This document shows, one piece after another, positions 8,049 to 17,005 of a DNA stretch of 64,000 nt. The position numbers and the translations under genes are program-made. The stretch is from Engelhardtia mirabilis (GTDB lineage: Bacteria; Planctomycetota; UBA1135; GCA-002686595). Under the pieces are notes generated by a model. That model made no database searches. It was given only the letters and a program-made list of their open reading frames with translations, and was not told where the DNA came from. Position 1 is the first letter of the stretch. The number at the start of each line of letters is the position of its first letter. The DNA lies in assembly GCF_007748095.1 (NCBI RefSeq), contig NZ_CP036287.1:6262001-6326000 (forward strand), written 5' to 3'.

Positions 8049-8861
8049 TCAGGAGCCCAGCAAGAGCCGCGGCAACTCCCGCCGCATCGCATCGGCCATC
8101 TGTGCCGCCGTGGGCACCGCAGGCCGTTGCTGTCGAGCGATCTCCGGCGCACGCGAGAGGTCGTCGTTGTCCGCCGAACAGAACCGATCGATCGACTCGC
8201 GGATCTTCTTCGCGCGCTTCGCCGTGAGCTCGGGCCGCAGGACCGACGCCCGATCCACCAGCACGCCGAGGTCCGGGGCGAAGAGGGTCAGCGTGTCGAA
8301 GACGTACAGGAGGTCCTTGGAGCGCTTGTGCTCACCCGTGCGGTGGTTCGGCCCGGCCTCGCGCTGGGGAAGCACCAACATCTTCTGGCACAGGTACGCG
8401 ATCGGGTTGACGACGTGCAGGGTCTCGTCCCCCTCGGACTCCAAACGGCAGGTCCAGGGCTCGTGCAGCAGGAGATCCACTCCTTCCAGGCGCTCGGCGA
8501 CGACGCCGCCGAAGGCCTGGGGTTCCCGTGCGAGACCGCCGGTCCTGGGCGCGATGAACTCGAGGTAGCCCTCGGTGCCAGGGAGGACGTAGCGGTGCTT
8601 GGCTCGCTCGCTGCCCGACAGGGCCTCGACGAACCCTGACGCTTCGAGGGCATGCAGGATCCTCGCGTCGCTCCGCAGGGCGACCTCGAGGTCGCGGTTC
8701 GCGGCGATGTCTACATCCTCGGTCCGGACCGGCTCGAAGGCCGCGGTCGAGGCCAGCTCGTGGTGCCTGAACAGGCGATGGGCCGTGCCCCCGACCACGA
8801 CGAGACGATGTCCCTGGCTCGCCAGGGCCCCTGCGGCACGCTTCAGCACTTGCTCGGTCAC
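8049..8861 (-). CDS. AbiEii-like nucleotidyltransferase, putative type IV toxin
   Basis: 270 residues from a GTG at 8861 that overlaps the upstream gene's stop codon (GTGA). The frame can be extended to 8954, but that would overlap the upstream gene by about 100 bp. The nucleotidyltransferase signature is visible: VVVGGTAHRLF at 21-31 and RTEDVDIA with D49 and D51 as the metal-binding DxD. The rest is helical (CQKMLVLPQREAG, KRSKDLLYVFDTL), as in AbiEii-type enzymes. AbiEii family toxins modify tRNA or otherwise block growth, and are paired with AbiEi DNA-binding proteins. The gene directly upstream looks like AbiEi, so this is read as the toxin of that pair. The substrate cannot be told from sequence. 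Confidence 0.75.
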   Translation of the reverse strand: MTEQVLKRAAGALASQGHRLVVVGGTAHRLFRHHELASTAAFEPVRTEDVDIAANRDLEVALRSDARILHALEASGFVEALSGSERAKHRYVLPGTEGYLEFIAPRTGGLAREPQAFGGVVAERLEGVDLLLHEPWTCRLESEGDETLHVVNPIAYLCQKMLVLPQREAGPNHRTGEHKRSKDLLYVFDTLTLFAPDLGVLVDRASVLRPELTAKRAKKIRESIDRFCSADNDDLSRAPEIARQQRPAVPTAAQMADAMRRELPRLLLGS

Positions 8862-10099
8862 GACCCCCCCTCGTCCAGGAGCCCGATCCGTTCCATGATC
8901 TCTTGCGCCTGCTCGGCCCCGCGGGTCGGGTGGTCCACCACGTCGAGCCAGCACTGCAGCACGTCCGCCGTCGGCACCCCGTCGCGGACGACGGCGCCCC
9001 TGAAGACCGACTGCGGCGCCGTCGGTCGTCGAAGGTAGATGTCCTGTGCTGACCGATCATCGACTCGGTGTAGGCCGAGGCTGTCGAGCCGCGGGGTCAG
9101 GGTCGTGTCGGGATCCTCGTGGTAGAAGTGGATCGGGCCACCGAGCACGTGGCCAAGGCCCAGGCTGCGGCACGCTTCGAACAGGCCGAGGCACATCCAG
9201 GGACGGCGATGGCCCGGACCTTGCTCCAGTTGCCGGCGGCGCTCCTTCGATTCGAGTTCGAGCAGTCGCCGCAGCTGCTTCGCGGGGTCGCCCGACGGTA
9301 GGTCGAACCGCACGCGGACGTCTCGCGCCTGCCCTACCGTGTCGCTCCTCCATGCGTCGAGGAGATCCCGGAGTCGAACCAGGCGCAGGGATCGCGTCGA
9401 GCGTTCGAGGAAGCCGTGGTCCTCGAGATCCGCGAGGAAGCGCGAGACCATCGACGTCGACACCCGGGCGCGGTCGGCCAGGTCGGTCGCGTTGCGGATC
9501 GGACCGCGATCGGCCGTCAGCAGGTCCTCGTCGACGCGTGGAGCCAGGAGGACCTTGAGCATCCATTGGCGGAGGTCGGTGAAGAGCTTGGCTCGGGCCG
9601 CCGGCTGCGCGGCGGGGTTGGTGCGAGCGGAGTCCGCTGCAGGTTCGGCGCTGAGCAGAGCTCCAGCGCCGCCCTCGGCGTGCTGCGGATCGAACAGACT
9701 CACGATGCCGTGGGGGTCCACGACGCCCCAGGCGGCCTCGCCGTCGACCCAGCGGCAGTACTCGCCGAGCCTCTCGATCATCGCGGCCGAGATGGGCGTC
9801 GCGACGACGATCGCCATCGGGCGACGACCTCGTTCGCGGCTCGCCGCCTGGCCGGTCAGCAGGCCGTCGGCCAGGGCGCGGCGCAGGGTGTCGAAGCCGG
9901 CGCTACCCACCGCGCCCCGTAGATGGGCTTCGTAACGGTCGTTGGCACGACCGAATGGGATAACTGTCGGGTGTCGCGACCCTCGAGCTCCATCGACCTC
10001 GAGCTCGACCGGATCGTCGACGGTCCAACCTTCGCCTTCGAGGACGCCCGAGAGTCGCGTCGAGGCGGCGGACAGGAGCAGTTGGATCTTGCTGGTCAT
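8858..10099 (-). CDS. AbiEi-like transcriptional regulator / antitoxin of the type IV pair
   Basis: 413 residues. A helix-turn-helix is seen at about 203-233 (NATDLADRARVSTSMVSRFL followed by LEDHGFLERS). The C-terminal block TADVLQCWLDVVDHPTRGAEQAQEI is typical of AbiEi-family antitoxins. The first 190 residues are longer than in compact AbiEi proteins and not recognised. Its stop overlaps the start of the nucleotidyltransferase by 4 bp, as in toxin-antitoxin operons. Upstream lie three short sequence copies spaced exactly 18 bp apart, good candidates for its own operator, and beyond them the divergent helicase gene. AbiEi proteins repress their own promoter; that this one does so is inferred. 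Confidence 0.7.
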   Translation of the reverse strand: MTSKIQLLLSAASTRLSGVLEGEGWTVDDPVELEVDGARGSRHPTVIPFGRANDRYEAHLRGAVGSAGFDTLRRALADGLLTGQAASRERGRRPMAIVVATPISAAMIERLGEYCRWVDGEAAWGVVDPHGIVSLFDPQHAEGGAGALLSAEPAADSARTNPAAQPAARAKLFTDLRQWMLKVLLAPRVDEDLLTADRGPIRNATDLADRARVSTSMVSRFLADLEDHGFLERSTRSLRLVRLRDLLDAWRSDTVGQARDVRVRFDLPSGDPAKQLRRLLELESKERRRQLEQGPGHRRPWMCLGLFEACRSLGLGHVLGGPIHFYHEDPDTTLTPRLDSLGLHRVDDRSAQDIYLRRPTAPQSVFRGAVVRDGVPTADVLQCWLDVVDHPTRGAEQAQEIMERIGLLDEGGS

Positions 10100-10131
10100 G
10101 GGGAGCCCGGGTCATCGGCGATCATGGGACC

Positions 10132-10178
10132 TTATATAGGCATGTTCCTCCATATACGCAACCTTGCCCATATACGCA
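10132..10178. promoter_or_regulatory. Three sites phased at 18 bp upstream of the AbiEi-like gene (putative operator)
   Basis: Plus-strand copies TTATATAGGCA (ends 10142), CCATATACGCA (ends 10160) and CCATATACGCA (ends 10178) end exactly 18 bp apart. On the minus strand they read TGCGTATATGG, twice, then TGCCTATATAA, which also offers AT-rich -10-like sequence in a GC-rich context. They start 33 bp upstream of the ATG of the AbiEi-like gene and lie 207 bp before the divergent helicase gene. Spacing and position fit an autoregulatory operator or a shared control region. Confidence 0.6.
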
Positions 10179-10384
10179 GGAGCCCGCTCCCTGGAGCTAC
10201 CCTCCCACGAAGCTTCCATGAGACCGCCCATAGGAGCCGTAACCTCCTGATTGGAAGCCCGTTGGCACAATGCCTCGACCGAGGCCACGTCCGCTTCCGC
10301 CCCGCCCACCGTTAGCACCCGCTCATCCCCGGCCGGCCATTCGACGCCCCCACAGGCCCGTCATCCCCTGCCCTGCCCCCCCCA

Positions 10385-13300
10385 ATGCTCCCCTCCGTCC
10401 TTGCCCGCGAGACGCGTCAGGCCGTCCTCGACTACCTGCGGACCACCCTCTCCCTCGCGGACGAGGACCTCGAGCGCGCCCTCTTCGACTTCCTCGACGG
10501 GCCCGACGGGCTCTTCCGCGGGCCCTTCGTGGATGTGCGGCTGCCCTTCCTGGTGTCGGCGGAGCTCGACGACGAGGACGCACCGATCGACGTCCGCCCG
10601 CCCTTCCCGCCCTTCGCCCACCAGCTCGAGGCCTGGGAGCGGCTGTCGACCAAGATCTACCCGCAGCCGCGCCACACGCTGGTGACGACCGGCACGGGGT
10701 CCGGCAAGACCGAGTGCTTCCTGATGCCCATCCTCGACCATTGCCGGCGCGCGGTGGCGAAGGGCGAGCCGGGCATCAAGGCGATCATCCTCTACCCGAT
10801 GAACGCCCTGGCCACCGACCAGGCGCGGCGGCTGGCGAAGGAGCTGTGGGACCGCGACGACCTCGACGGGGTCAGCGCGGGCCTCTACGTCGGCGGCGAG
10901 ACCGACCAGAAGAAGCCAACCCGCGAGCACCTGATCGGCGACCGGCACACGCTCCGCAAGGACCCGCCGGACATCCTGCTCACGAACTACAAGATGCTCG
11001 ACTTTCTGCTCCTGCGGCCGGAGGACCGCGGGCTGTGGGAGCAGAACACGTCCGACACCCTGCGCTACCTCGTCCTCGACGAGCTGCACACCTACGACGG
11101 CGCCCAGGGCTCGGACGTCGCCTGCCTGATCCGGCGCCTCAAGGAACGCCTCTCGATCGAGCGCGGGCGCCTGTGCTGCGTGGGCACCTCGGCGACCGTC
11201 GGCGACGGGGACAGCGAGAGCCGCAAGAGCCTGGTGCGCTTCGCCGAGCAGCTGTTCGGCGAGCGCATGGACCCCAAGGCCGTCGTGGGCGAGCAGCGGC
11301 TGTCCGTCGACGACCTGCTCGGACGCCGCAGGCACGCGGCGACCTGGCCCGAGGCCGACGCCGCCGACCTCGCCGCCGACCGCTTCGACGACGGCGCCGC
11401 GTGGATCGCCCGCCAGACCGAGCTGTGGTTCGGTGAGCGCGTCGATGACCCGCGGGACCTCGGCGCGCGGCTCCTGGAGCACGGCACGCTGCGAGCCCTG
11501 CTCGAGGCCCTGGGCGGCCGCCCGGCAGAGTGGCCGGAGCTGGACGCGCGCCTGGTCGAGACCCTCGACGGCTGGGGTGGCCTCGACGCCGAGCGCCGCT
11601 GGCTGCTGGTCCAGTCGTTCCTCGGCCTGGTCTCGACAGCCCGCGATCCGCACAACACCGCTAGCCTGCGCCCCTTCCTCACCGTTCAGGTCCAGCTCTG
11701 GATCCGCGAGCTACGGCGCCTGCTGCGCGAGGTCACCGACGCGCCCTCCTTCGCCTGGGCCGACGCCCTGCCCGAGGACTCCGGTCCCGGCCTGCGCCGC
11801 TTCCTCCCCATCGGCCACTGCCGCGAGTGTGGCGCGAGCGGCTTCGCCTCGACCACACGCGAGGGCACGCCCGTCCTGTCCGACGACCCCGCCGACGTCG
11901 GCCGCGACTGGGTCGAGCACAGCCGGCGCGCGCGCTTCCTCGTGCCGCGCCCGGGCGAGGCGACCGGCTTCGGCGTCGAGCGCAACACCCTCGAGGTCGC
12001 CGAGACCGACACGGGCGCCGCGGACCGGCGCGACGGCGCGGCCTGGCTCCCGGTCCTGATCTCCAGCGAGGTCACCGACGGCAAGCGACCGAAGTTCCGC
12101 GGTCGCTGCCCCGAGTGCGACTCGGACGACGCGCTGCTGATCCTCGGCTCGCGCGCGGCGGCGCTGCTCGGCGTGGCGACCAGTCAGATCTTCCAGTCGC
12201 CCTTCAACGACCAGCGCAAGCTGCTGGCCTTCTGCGATTCGGTTCAAGATGCCTCGCACCGTGCCGGGTTCCTCGGCGCCCGGACCTTCCGCTTCGACCT
12301 GCGCGCGGCGATCCAGGGCACCCTCGAGGCGCGCGCTGAGGGCGAGCCGCCGCGCCTCGACGCCTTCGCGCGCGACGTGCTCGAGCACTGGACGAAGCAG
12401 GAAGGCGCGTCGCGGGCCATCGCGAGCCTGTGGCCGGCCGACCTGCGCGACCGCGGCGAATGGGCCCGCTTCCACGACGCGAACGGCGAGGGCGCGCACG
12501 CCGACCTCGCCGAGCACCTCGTCGCGCGACTGTCGTGGGACCTGGTGCTCGAGTTCGGCCACCGGGCGCGCCTCGGGCGCACCCTCGAGCGCACCGGCTG
12601 CTCGACCGTCCGGCTCGACCCCGCTCGCTTCGAGAGTTGTCTCGATCAGCTCGCCCTCGACGTGACCGAGCGCGGCCTGGGCGACGGCCTGTTCGCCGAG
12701 CTCGACCGGAGTGCCCTCGCTCACTTCCTGTGGGGTTTGTTCGACCGCACGCGCCTGCGCGGCGGCGTCATGCACCCCTTCCTCGGCGCCTTCGCGCGCG
12801 AGGGCGGCGGCTGGTTCCACCTGACGCGGCGCCGCAACCCGTTGATCTCGCCCTTCGGCAAGTTCTCGCGCCTGCCGCGCCTGTTGACCGACACGAAGGG
12901 CGGGTCCGATTCGACCTTCGACCTGGTCCCCGGTGAGGGCCGCCACCGCACCTGGTTCCGCGACTGGGCCGAACGTGCCCTCGGGCTGCCGGCCGACGCG
13001 GACTCGGTGCGCGAGCTGTATCGCTTCGCGCTCGACCGTGCGCTGGGCGCCGGACTGCTCGTCGATACCGTCCAGAAGCGAGGCGGCCGAGCCTTCGGGC
13101 TGAAACCCGACGCACTCGAGCTGGTCCGCGATCCGGTCACCCTGGCCTGCGACACCTGCCGTCGCACCCTCGCCGTCGACGTTCCCGACTCCCGTCTCGG
13201 GCGCGCCTGCCCGCAGTACCGCTGCACCGGACGCCTCGAGCCCGAGTCTGCCCTGCGCCGCCGCTCAGACCCCTTCGGCTACTACCGGCGCCTGTTCCGC

Positions 13301-16300
13301 TCGGGACGCCTGTCGCGGGTCGTCGCCGCGGAACACACTGGCCTGCTCGACCGCAAGCGCCGGGAGCAGCTGGAGGACGCCTTCAAGGCCGACGGCGACG
13401 AGCGCCCGATCGACGCCCCCAACCTGTTCGTCTGCACGCCGACGCTCGAGATGGGGATCGACATCGGTGATCTGTCGGCGACGGTGCTGTGCTCGGTCCC
13501 GCCGGCTCCCGCCAACTACCTGCAGCGCGTCGGCCGCGCGGGGCGCAGCACGGGCAACGCCTTCTGCGCGACCCTCGTCCTGTCGCGGCCGCACGACCTG
13601 TACTTCCGCGCGGAGCCCCAGGAGATGCTCGCAGGCGAGGTGCTCGCGCCGGGCTGCTTCCTCGACGCGCCGCACATGCTCGAGCGGCAGCTGACCGCCC
13701 ACGCCATGGACGCCTGGGCCCTGGAGGCGTCCGCAGACGTGAAGCTGCCCAAGACCCTGGAGGCCCTCGGCGACAAGCCAGAGGAGTCCGCCTTCCTGCA
13801 GTCGTTCCTCGCCTTCCACGGCGAGCGTCGCGGCGAGCTCACGGACCGGTTCGTCGCGCGCTTCAAGGAGGCCATGCGCGACGGCGACGGACTCTCGGAC
13901 GGCACCGTCCGGCGCATCGAAGAGCTGGGCCGCGGCACCAGGCTCGTCGAGCGCGTCGCCACGGCCCTGCGTCGTTCGTCCGACGAGCTGCGCGAGCTCG
14001 CGAGCAAACAGAGGAAGGTCCGGCGCAGGCTGGCCGAGCTCGAGAGCGCCCCTGACGCCAAGGAGGTCGAGGCGGAACGTGACGAGCTGGAGACCACGCG
14101 ACGGATGCTCGGCCGCCTCAAGGGTGAGCTGGCACGCAAGTACCCCCTCGCGATCCTGGCCGACGAGGGCGTGCTGCCGAACTACGCCTTTCCCGAGGCC
14201 GGTGTGACCCTCGAGTCGGTCGTGGCCGAGCGCCCCGATGGCGACGGCAAGCCCCAGTACCGGTCCTACGAGTTCGTGCGGCCCGCCAGCAGCGCCCTGC
14301 GCGAGCTCGCCCCTTTCAACACCTTCTACGCCGACGGGCGCCATGTGCGCATCGACGAGATCGACGTGGGCGGCAAGAACCGCTCGCTGCTCGAACGCTG
14401 GCGCCTGTGCGCGAGCTGCCACCACTCCGAGCGCGTCGAGGACGACGCGCCGCCCGCCGGGGCCTGCCCGGCCTGCCGCGACCTGGCCTGGGCCGACCAG
14501 GGCCGCGTGCGCACCCTGGTGCGCTTCCGCCGCTCGCGCTCGCTCGCGAACTTGGCCGAGGTGGTGACCGCCGACGACTCCGACGACCGCGACGAGGCCT
14601 TCTACGAGACCTTCGGGCTGATCGACGTCGAGCAGCGGCACCTGCACGGCGCCGTCGCGGTCGAAGACCTGCCCTTCGGCGTCGAGTACCTGGTCGACCT
14701 CGAGCTGCGCGAGCTCAACCTGGGCGCCAGCGGCGAGACGAACGCGCGCGGCTTCCCCCTGGCCGGCGAGGAGTTCGGTGGGCGTGGCTTCGAGGTCTGC
14801 ACCGAGTGCGGCAAGGTCCGCATGGGGCCGGGGCTCGACGTGCGCCACGCCGCCTACTGCTCCGGCGGCAAGACCGGAAACAAGGAACGGCTCGAGACCG
14901 TCTTCCTGTACCGCGAGCTGACGTCCGAGGCCCTGCGGCTGCTGGTTCCGGCCGTCGTGCTCGACGACCAGGCGCGGCGCGCGAGCTTCAAGGCCGCCCT
15001 CGCGCTCGGCTTCCGGCGCCACTTCCGCGGCCGCCCGGCGCACCTGGTGATGCGCGAGGTCGAGGAGAGCCTGCCGGGCGGCGCCAAACGGCACTTCGTC
15101 GTCGTCTTCGACGCGGTCCCCGGCGGCACCGGACACCTCGCGGGCCTGTGGAGCGGCCGTAAGTTCATGGACGTCCTGGCTGCGGCGAGGACCGCGCTCG
15201 AGGCCTGCGGGTTCTGCAACGAGCATGGCACCGACGGTTGCTACCGATGCCTGTTCGCCTACGAGGATCAAGGCCGCCTGCCGCTGCTCTCCCGTGCCAC
15301 GGCGCTCGAGATGCTGGAGACGATCCTCGCGCGCGCCGCGGACCTGAAGCCGGTGAACTCGCTGTCGGAGGTCAGCGTCGCCATCCGCCAGGACAGCGAG
15401 CTCGAACGCCTGTTCGATCGCGCCCTGGTGGCCTGGGCCAAACGCACCGAGGACGTCGTGCTCGAGGACGACCCCCAGCGCGGCGAGCACCGCTGGCGCC
15501 TGACGGTCGGCGATTGCGCTTGGGCCGTCGAACGGCAGGTCCGCGTCCTCGGAGATGGTCGCGCTCTACACGAGACCGTTCCCGACCTGGTCTTCCGTCC
15601 TGCGGACGGCAATCCAGAGGTATCGACCATCGCCGTCTACCTGGACGGCGCCCTCTGGCACGTCAAGCCGGGCAAGGAACTGGGGGGTATCGCCGACGAC
15701 ATGCGGCGCCGCGACGGGCTGCGCCACGGAAAGGGTTGGTCGGTCTGGTCCTTGACCTGGCAGGACGTCCAGGCGTTCCTCGACGACGACCCGGCCTGCG
15801 CTCCGCTGCCACCCCTGCCGAGCGACTCCGCCGCCAATCGCAGGCAGGCGGCCGCGAGGCTGGGCGAGAACGAGCTCGCCCAGCTCGTCGAACGCGGAGC
15901 GCTGGCGGGACTCCTGGCCCAGCTGCGCGATCCGAATCCGATCCGCTGGAGCCGCCTGTCGGACGCGATCCTGATCGGCTGGACTGCCGCCGGCCCCAAC
16001 CTCGGCGCGGCGGCAGCCGAGACGATCGAGTCCAGCCTCGAGCACGACGCGGGCCTGCCCGACCTGACCCCCCGAGCCGCGGCAGCGCCCGATCGGGCCT
16101 TCCGCCGCGCCGCAGGCGACCGCTGGCGAGGGGTCTTCGCGTCGATTCCGACGGCCGGCGTCGCCTCGGGCGACCTGAGCAACGCACGCGCCCTGCTGCG
16201 CCTGCAGGACGACGCCGAGGCGCGGGCGAACCCCGATTTCCTGCCGACCTGGCGGGCCTACCTGCACGCCACGGGCTGGCTCCAGTTCATGTCCGGCGAG

Positions 16301-16393
16301 CTGCGGGTCGTGACCACCGAACAACTCGATGCAGCCGTCGTCGACCCTTACACCGTCAACCGCGGGACGGCGAGTCGCGCGGCTGAGCACTAG
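10385..16393 (+). CDS. Giant DUF1998-type superfamily 2 helicase with C-terminal Vsr/DUF559-like nuclease domain
   Basis: 2002 residues. Helicase motifs: Q-like FAHQLEAWERL (77-87), Walker A GTGSGKTE (103-110), Ia ILYPMNALATDQ, II DELH (232-235), III TSAT (268-271), and motif V/VI EMGIDIGD...QRVGRAGRS (Q at 1047). Several Cys pairs follow (CRECGASG, CPECDS, CDTCRRT, CASCHHS...CPAC, CTECGK), and CGFCNEHGTDGCYRCL marks the DUF1998/MZB end. After this, VPDLVF (D1734), VYLDGALWHV (D1754, H1759) and DDMRRRDGLR...GWSVWSLTWQDV resemble Vsr/DUF559 PD-(D/E)XK nucleases. DruE of Druantia and DrmA/DrmB of DISARM have comparable helicases, but no partner genes of those systems are seen. It is divergent from the AbiEi-like operon. 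A defence helicase-nuclease is inferred. Confidence 0.85.
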   Translation: MLPSVLARETRQAVLDYLRTTLSLADEDLERALFDFLDGPDGLFRGPFVDVRLPFLVSAELDDEDAPIDVRPPFPPFAHQLEAWERLSTKIYPQPRHTLVTTGTGSGKTECFLMPILDHCRRAVAKGEPGIKAIILYPMNALATDQARRLAKELWDRDDLDGVSAGLYVGGETDQKKPTREHLIGDRHTLRKDPPDILLTNYKMLDFLLLRPEDRGLWEQNTSDTLRYLVLDELHTYDGAQGSDVACLIRRLKERLSIERGRLCCVGTSATVGDGDSESRKSLVRFAEQLFGERMDPKAVVGEQRLSVDDLLGRRRHAATWPEADAADLAADRFDDGAAWIARQTELWFGERVDDPRDLGARLLEHGTLRALLEALGGRPAEWPELDARLVETLDGWGGLDAERRWLLVQSFLGLVSTARDPHNTASLRPFLTVQVQLWIRELRRLLREVTDAPSFAWADALPEDSGPGLRRFLPIGHCRECGASGFASTTREGTPVLSDDPADVGRDWVEHSRRARFLVPRPGEATGFGVERNTLEVAETDTGAADRRDGAAWLPVLISSEVTDGKRPKFRGRCPECDSDDALLILGSRAAALLGVATSQIFQSPFNDQRKLLAFCDSVQDASHRAGFLGARTFRFDLRAAIQGTLEARAEGEPPRLDAFARDVLEHWTKQEGASRAIASLWPADLRDRGEWARFHDANGEGAHADLAEHLVARLSWDLVLEFGHRARLGRTLERTGCSTVRLDPARFESCLDQLALDVTERGLGDGLFAELDRSALAHFLWGLFDRTRLRGGVMHPFLGAFAREGGGWFHLTRRRNPLISPFGKFSRLPRLLTDTKGGSDSTFDLVPGEGRHRTWFRDWAERALGLPADADSVRELYRFALDRALGAGLLVDTVQKRGGRAFGLKPDALELVRDPVTLACDTCRRTLAVDVPDSRLGRACPQYRCTGRLEPESALRRRSDPFGYYRRLFRSGRLSRVVAAEHTGLLDRKRREQLEDAFKADGDERPIDAPNLFVCTPTLEMGIDIGDLSATVLCSVPPAPANYLQRVGRAGRSTGNAFCATLVLSRPHDLYFRAEPQEMLAGEVLAPGCFLDAPHMLERQLTAHAMDAWALEASADVKLPKTLEALGDKPEESAFLQSFLAFHGERRGELTDRFVARFKEAMRDGDGLSDGTVRRIEELGRGTRLVERVATALRRSSDELRELASKQRKVRRRLAELESAPDAKEVEAERDELETTRRMLGRLKGELARKYPLAILADEGVLPNYAFPEAGVTLESVVAERPDGDGKPQYRSYEFVRPASSALRELAPFNTFYADGRHVRIDEIDVGGKNRSLLERWRLCASCHHSERVEDDAPPAGACPACRDLAWADQGRVRTLVRFRRSRSLANLAEVVTADDSDDRDEAFYETFGLIDVEQRHLHGAVAVEDLPFGVEYLVDLELRELNLGASGETNARGFPLAGEEFGGRGFEVCTECGKVRMGPGLDVRHAAYCSGGKTGNKERLETVFLYRELTSEALRLLVPAVVLDDQARRASFKAALALGFRRHFRGRPAHLVMREVEESLPGGAKRHFVVVFDAVPGGTGHLAGLWSGRKFMDVLAAARTALEACGFCNEHGTDGCYRCLFAYEDQGRLPLLSRATALEMLETILARAADLKPVNSLSEVSVAIRQDSELERLFDRALVAWAKRTEDVVLEDDPQRGEHRWRLTVGDCAWAVERQVRVLGDGRALHETVPDLVFRPADGNPEVSTIAVYLDGALWHVKPGKELGGIADDMRRRDGLRHGKGWSVWSLTWQDVQAFLDDDPACAPLPPLPSDSAANRRQAAARLGENELAQLVERGALAGLLAQLRDPNPIRWSRLSDAILIGWTAAGPNLGAAAAETIESSLEHDAGLPDLTPRAAAAPDRAFRRAAGDRWRGVFASIPTAGVASGDLSNARALLRLQDDAEARANPDFLPTWRAYLHATGWLQFMSGELRVVTTEQLDAAVVDPYTVNRGTASRAAEH

Positions 16394-16431
16394 CAAGCTG
16401 AGAAAAATCGTCCGCCACGGTCGCGACGCAG

Positions 16432-16611
16432 ATGGTTCGAATGGGTCGCCGCGCCCTGGCACTCTCGGCCGCTCTCGTCGTCACCGGGCTCGCGGTGCTG
16501 ATTCTCGACGACGGACTGCCTACTCCGTTGCTCGAACTGCATCGCGAGCCCGGACTGCATCAGCGCCATCGTCGGGCTCAGCCGACTTCGCCCTCTGCGC
16601 GTCGATCCTGA
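16432..16611 (+). CDS. Small ORF with signal-like N-terminus, possibly a gene relic
   Basis: 59 codons from an ATG at 16432 (a second in-frame ATG is at 16441). It starts MVRMGRRALALSAALVVTGLAVLILDDG, a credible signal anchor, then turns into an arginine-rich tail without features. It begins 39 bp after the helicase stop. Either a small membrane peptide or the front of a decayed secreted-protein gene. Confidence 0.3.
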   Translation: MVRMGRRALALSAALVVTGLAVLILDDGLPTPLLELHREPGLHQRHRRAQPTSPSARRS

Positions 16612-17005
16612 GCCAGGCGGTCTCCGGCCGCAGGCTCTGGCCGCCAGCGATGCACGGGTGGTCGGCGACGAAGCCTCGCACCCGCTCGCGCGCGGCTTCG
16701 TCCGGCGGCTCGGGGAACTCGGACGGAGCGCGCACGGAGGCCGGTTCTCTCCCTCGCCGATGAGCTGGCCGCCGGGGGTCCGGACGCGACCCTGCTCCCC
16801 GTCAGCCCCGAGGAGGCCGGGCAGGGGTTCTCAGGAGCGGCGACATCTTTCGGCCGGACGCCAACCAACTGCAAGAAATTGCAGTCCACCCGGCAGTCCA
16901 CGGTCACCACTCGCGCCACGGGAGGTGAACCCACTCGCGGGGTCCGTCTTTTGCGGCATGTCGTCGGAAGAGGGGCGCCGCCATCGGCCCCAGGAGGCCC
17001 CTCCC
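16612..17005. other. Intergenic stretch without a supported gene
   Basis: All frames give arginine-, serine- or proline-rich nonsense typical of GC-rich non-coding DNA. The last 15 bp hold the AGGAGG Shine-Dalgarno of the FG-GAP gene. A frame open since 16658 joins that gene, but the clear signal peptide and Shine-Dalgarno at 17006 argue against its use. Some of this stretch may be the decayed continuation of the small ORF at 16432. Confidence 0.5.

Noticed and set aside
10132..10178. Replication origin iterons
   Set aside because: Three phased copies, but no DnaA boxes, AT-rich unwinding region or rep gene nearby; an operator is simpler.
10270..16386. Several long frames overlapping the helicase gene on both strands
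   Set aside because: Low-complexity Arg/Pro/Ala products typical of GC-rich shadow frames; the helicase frame has all motifs.
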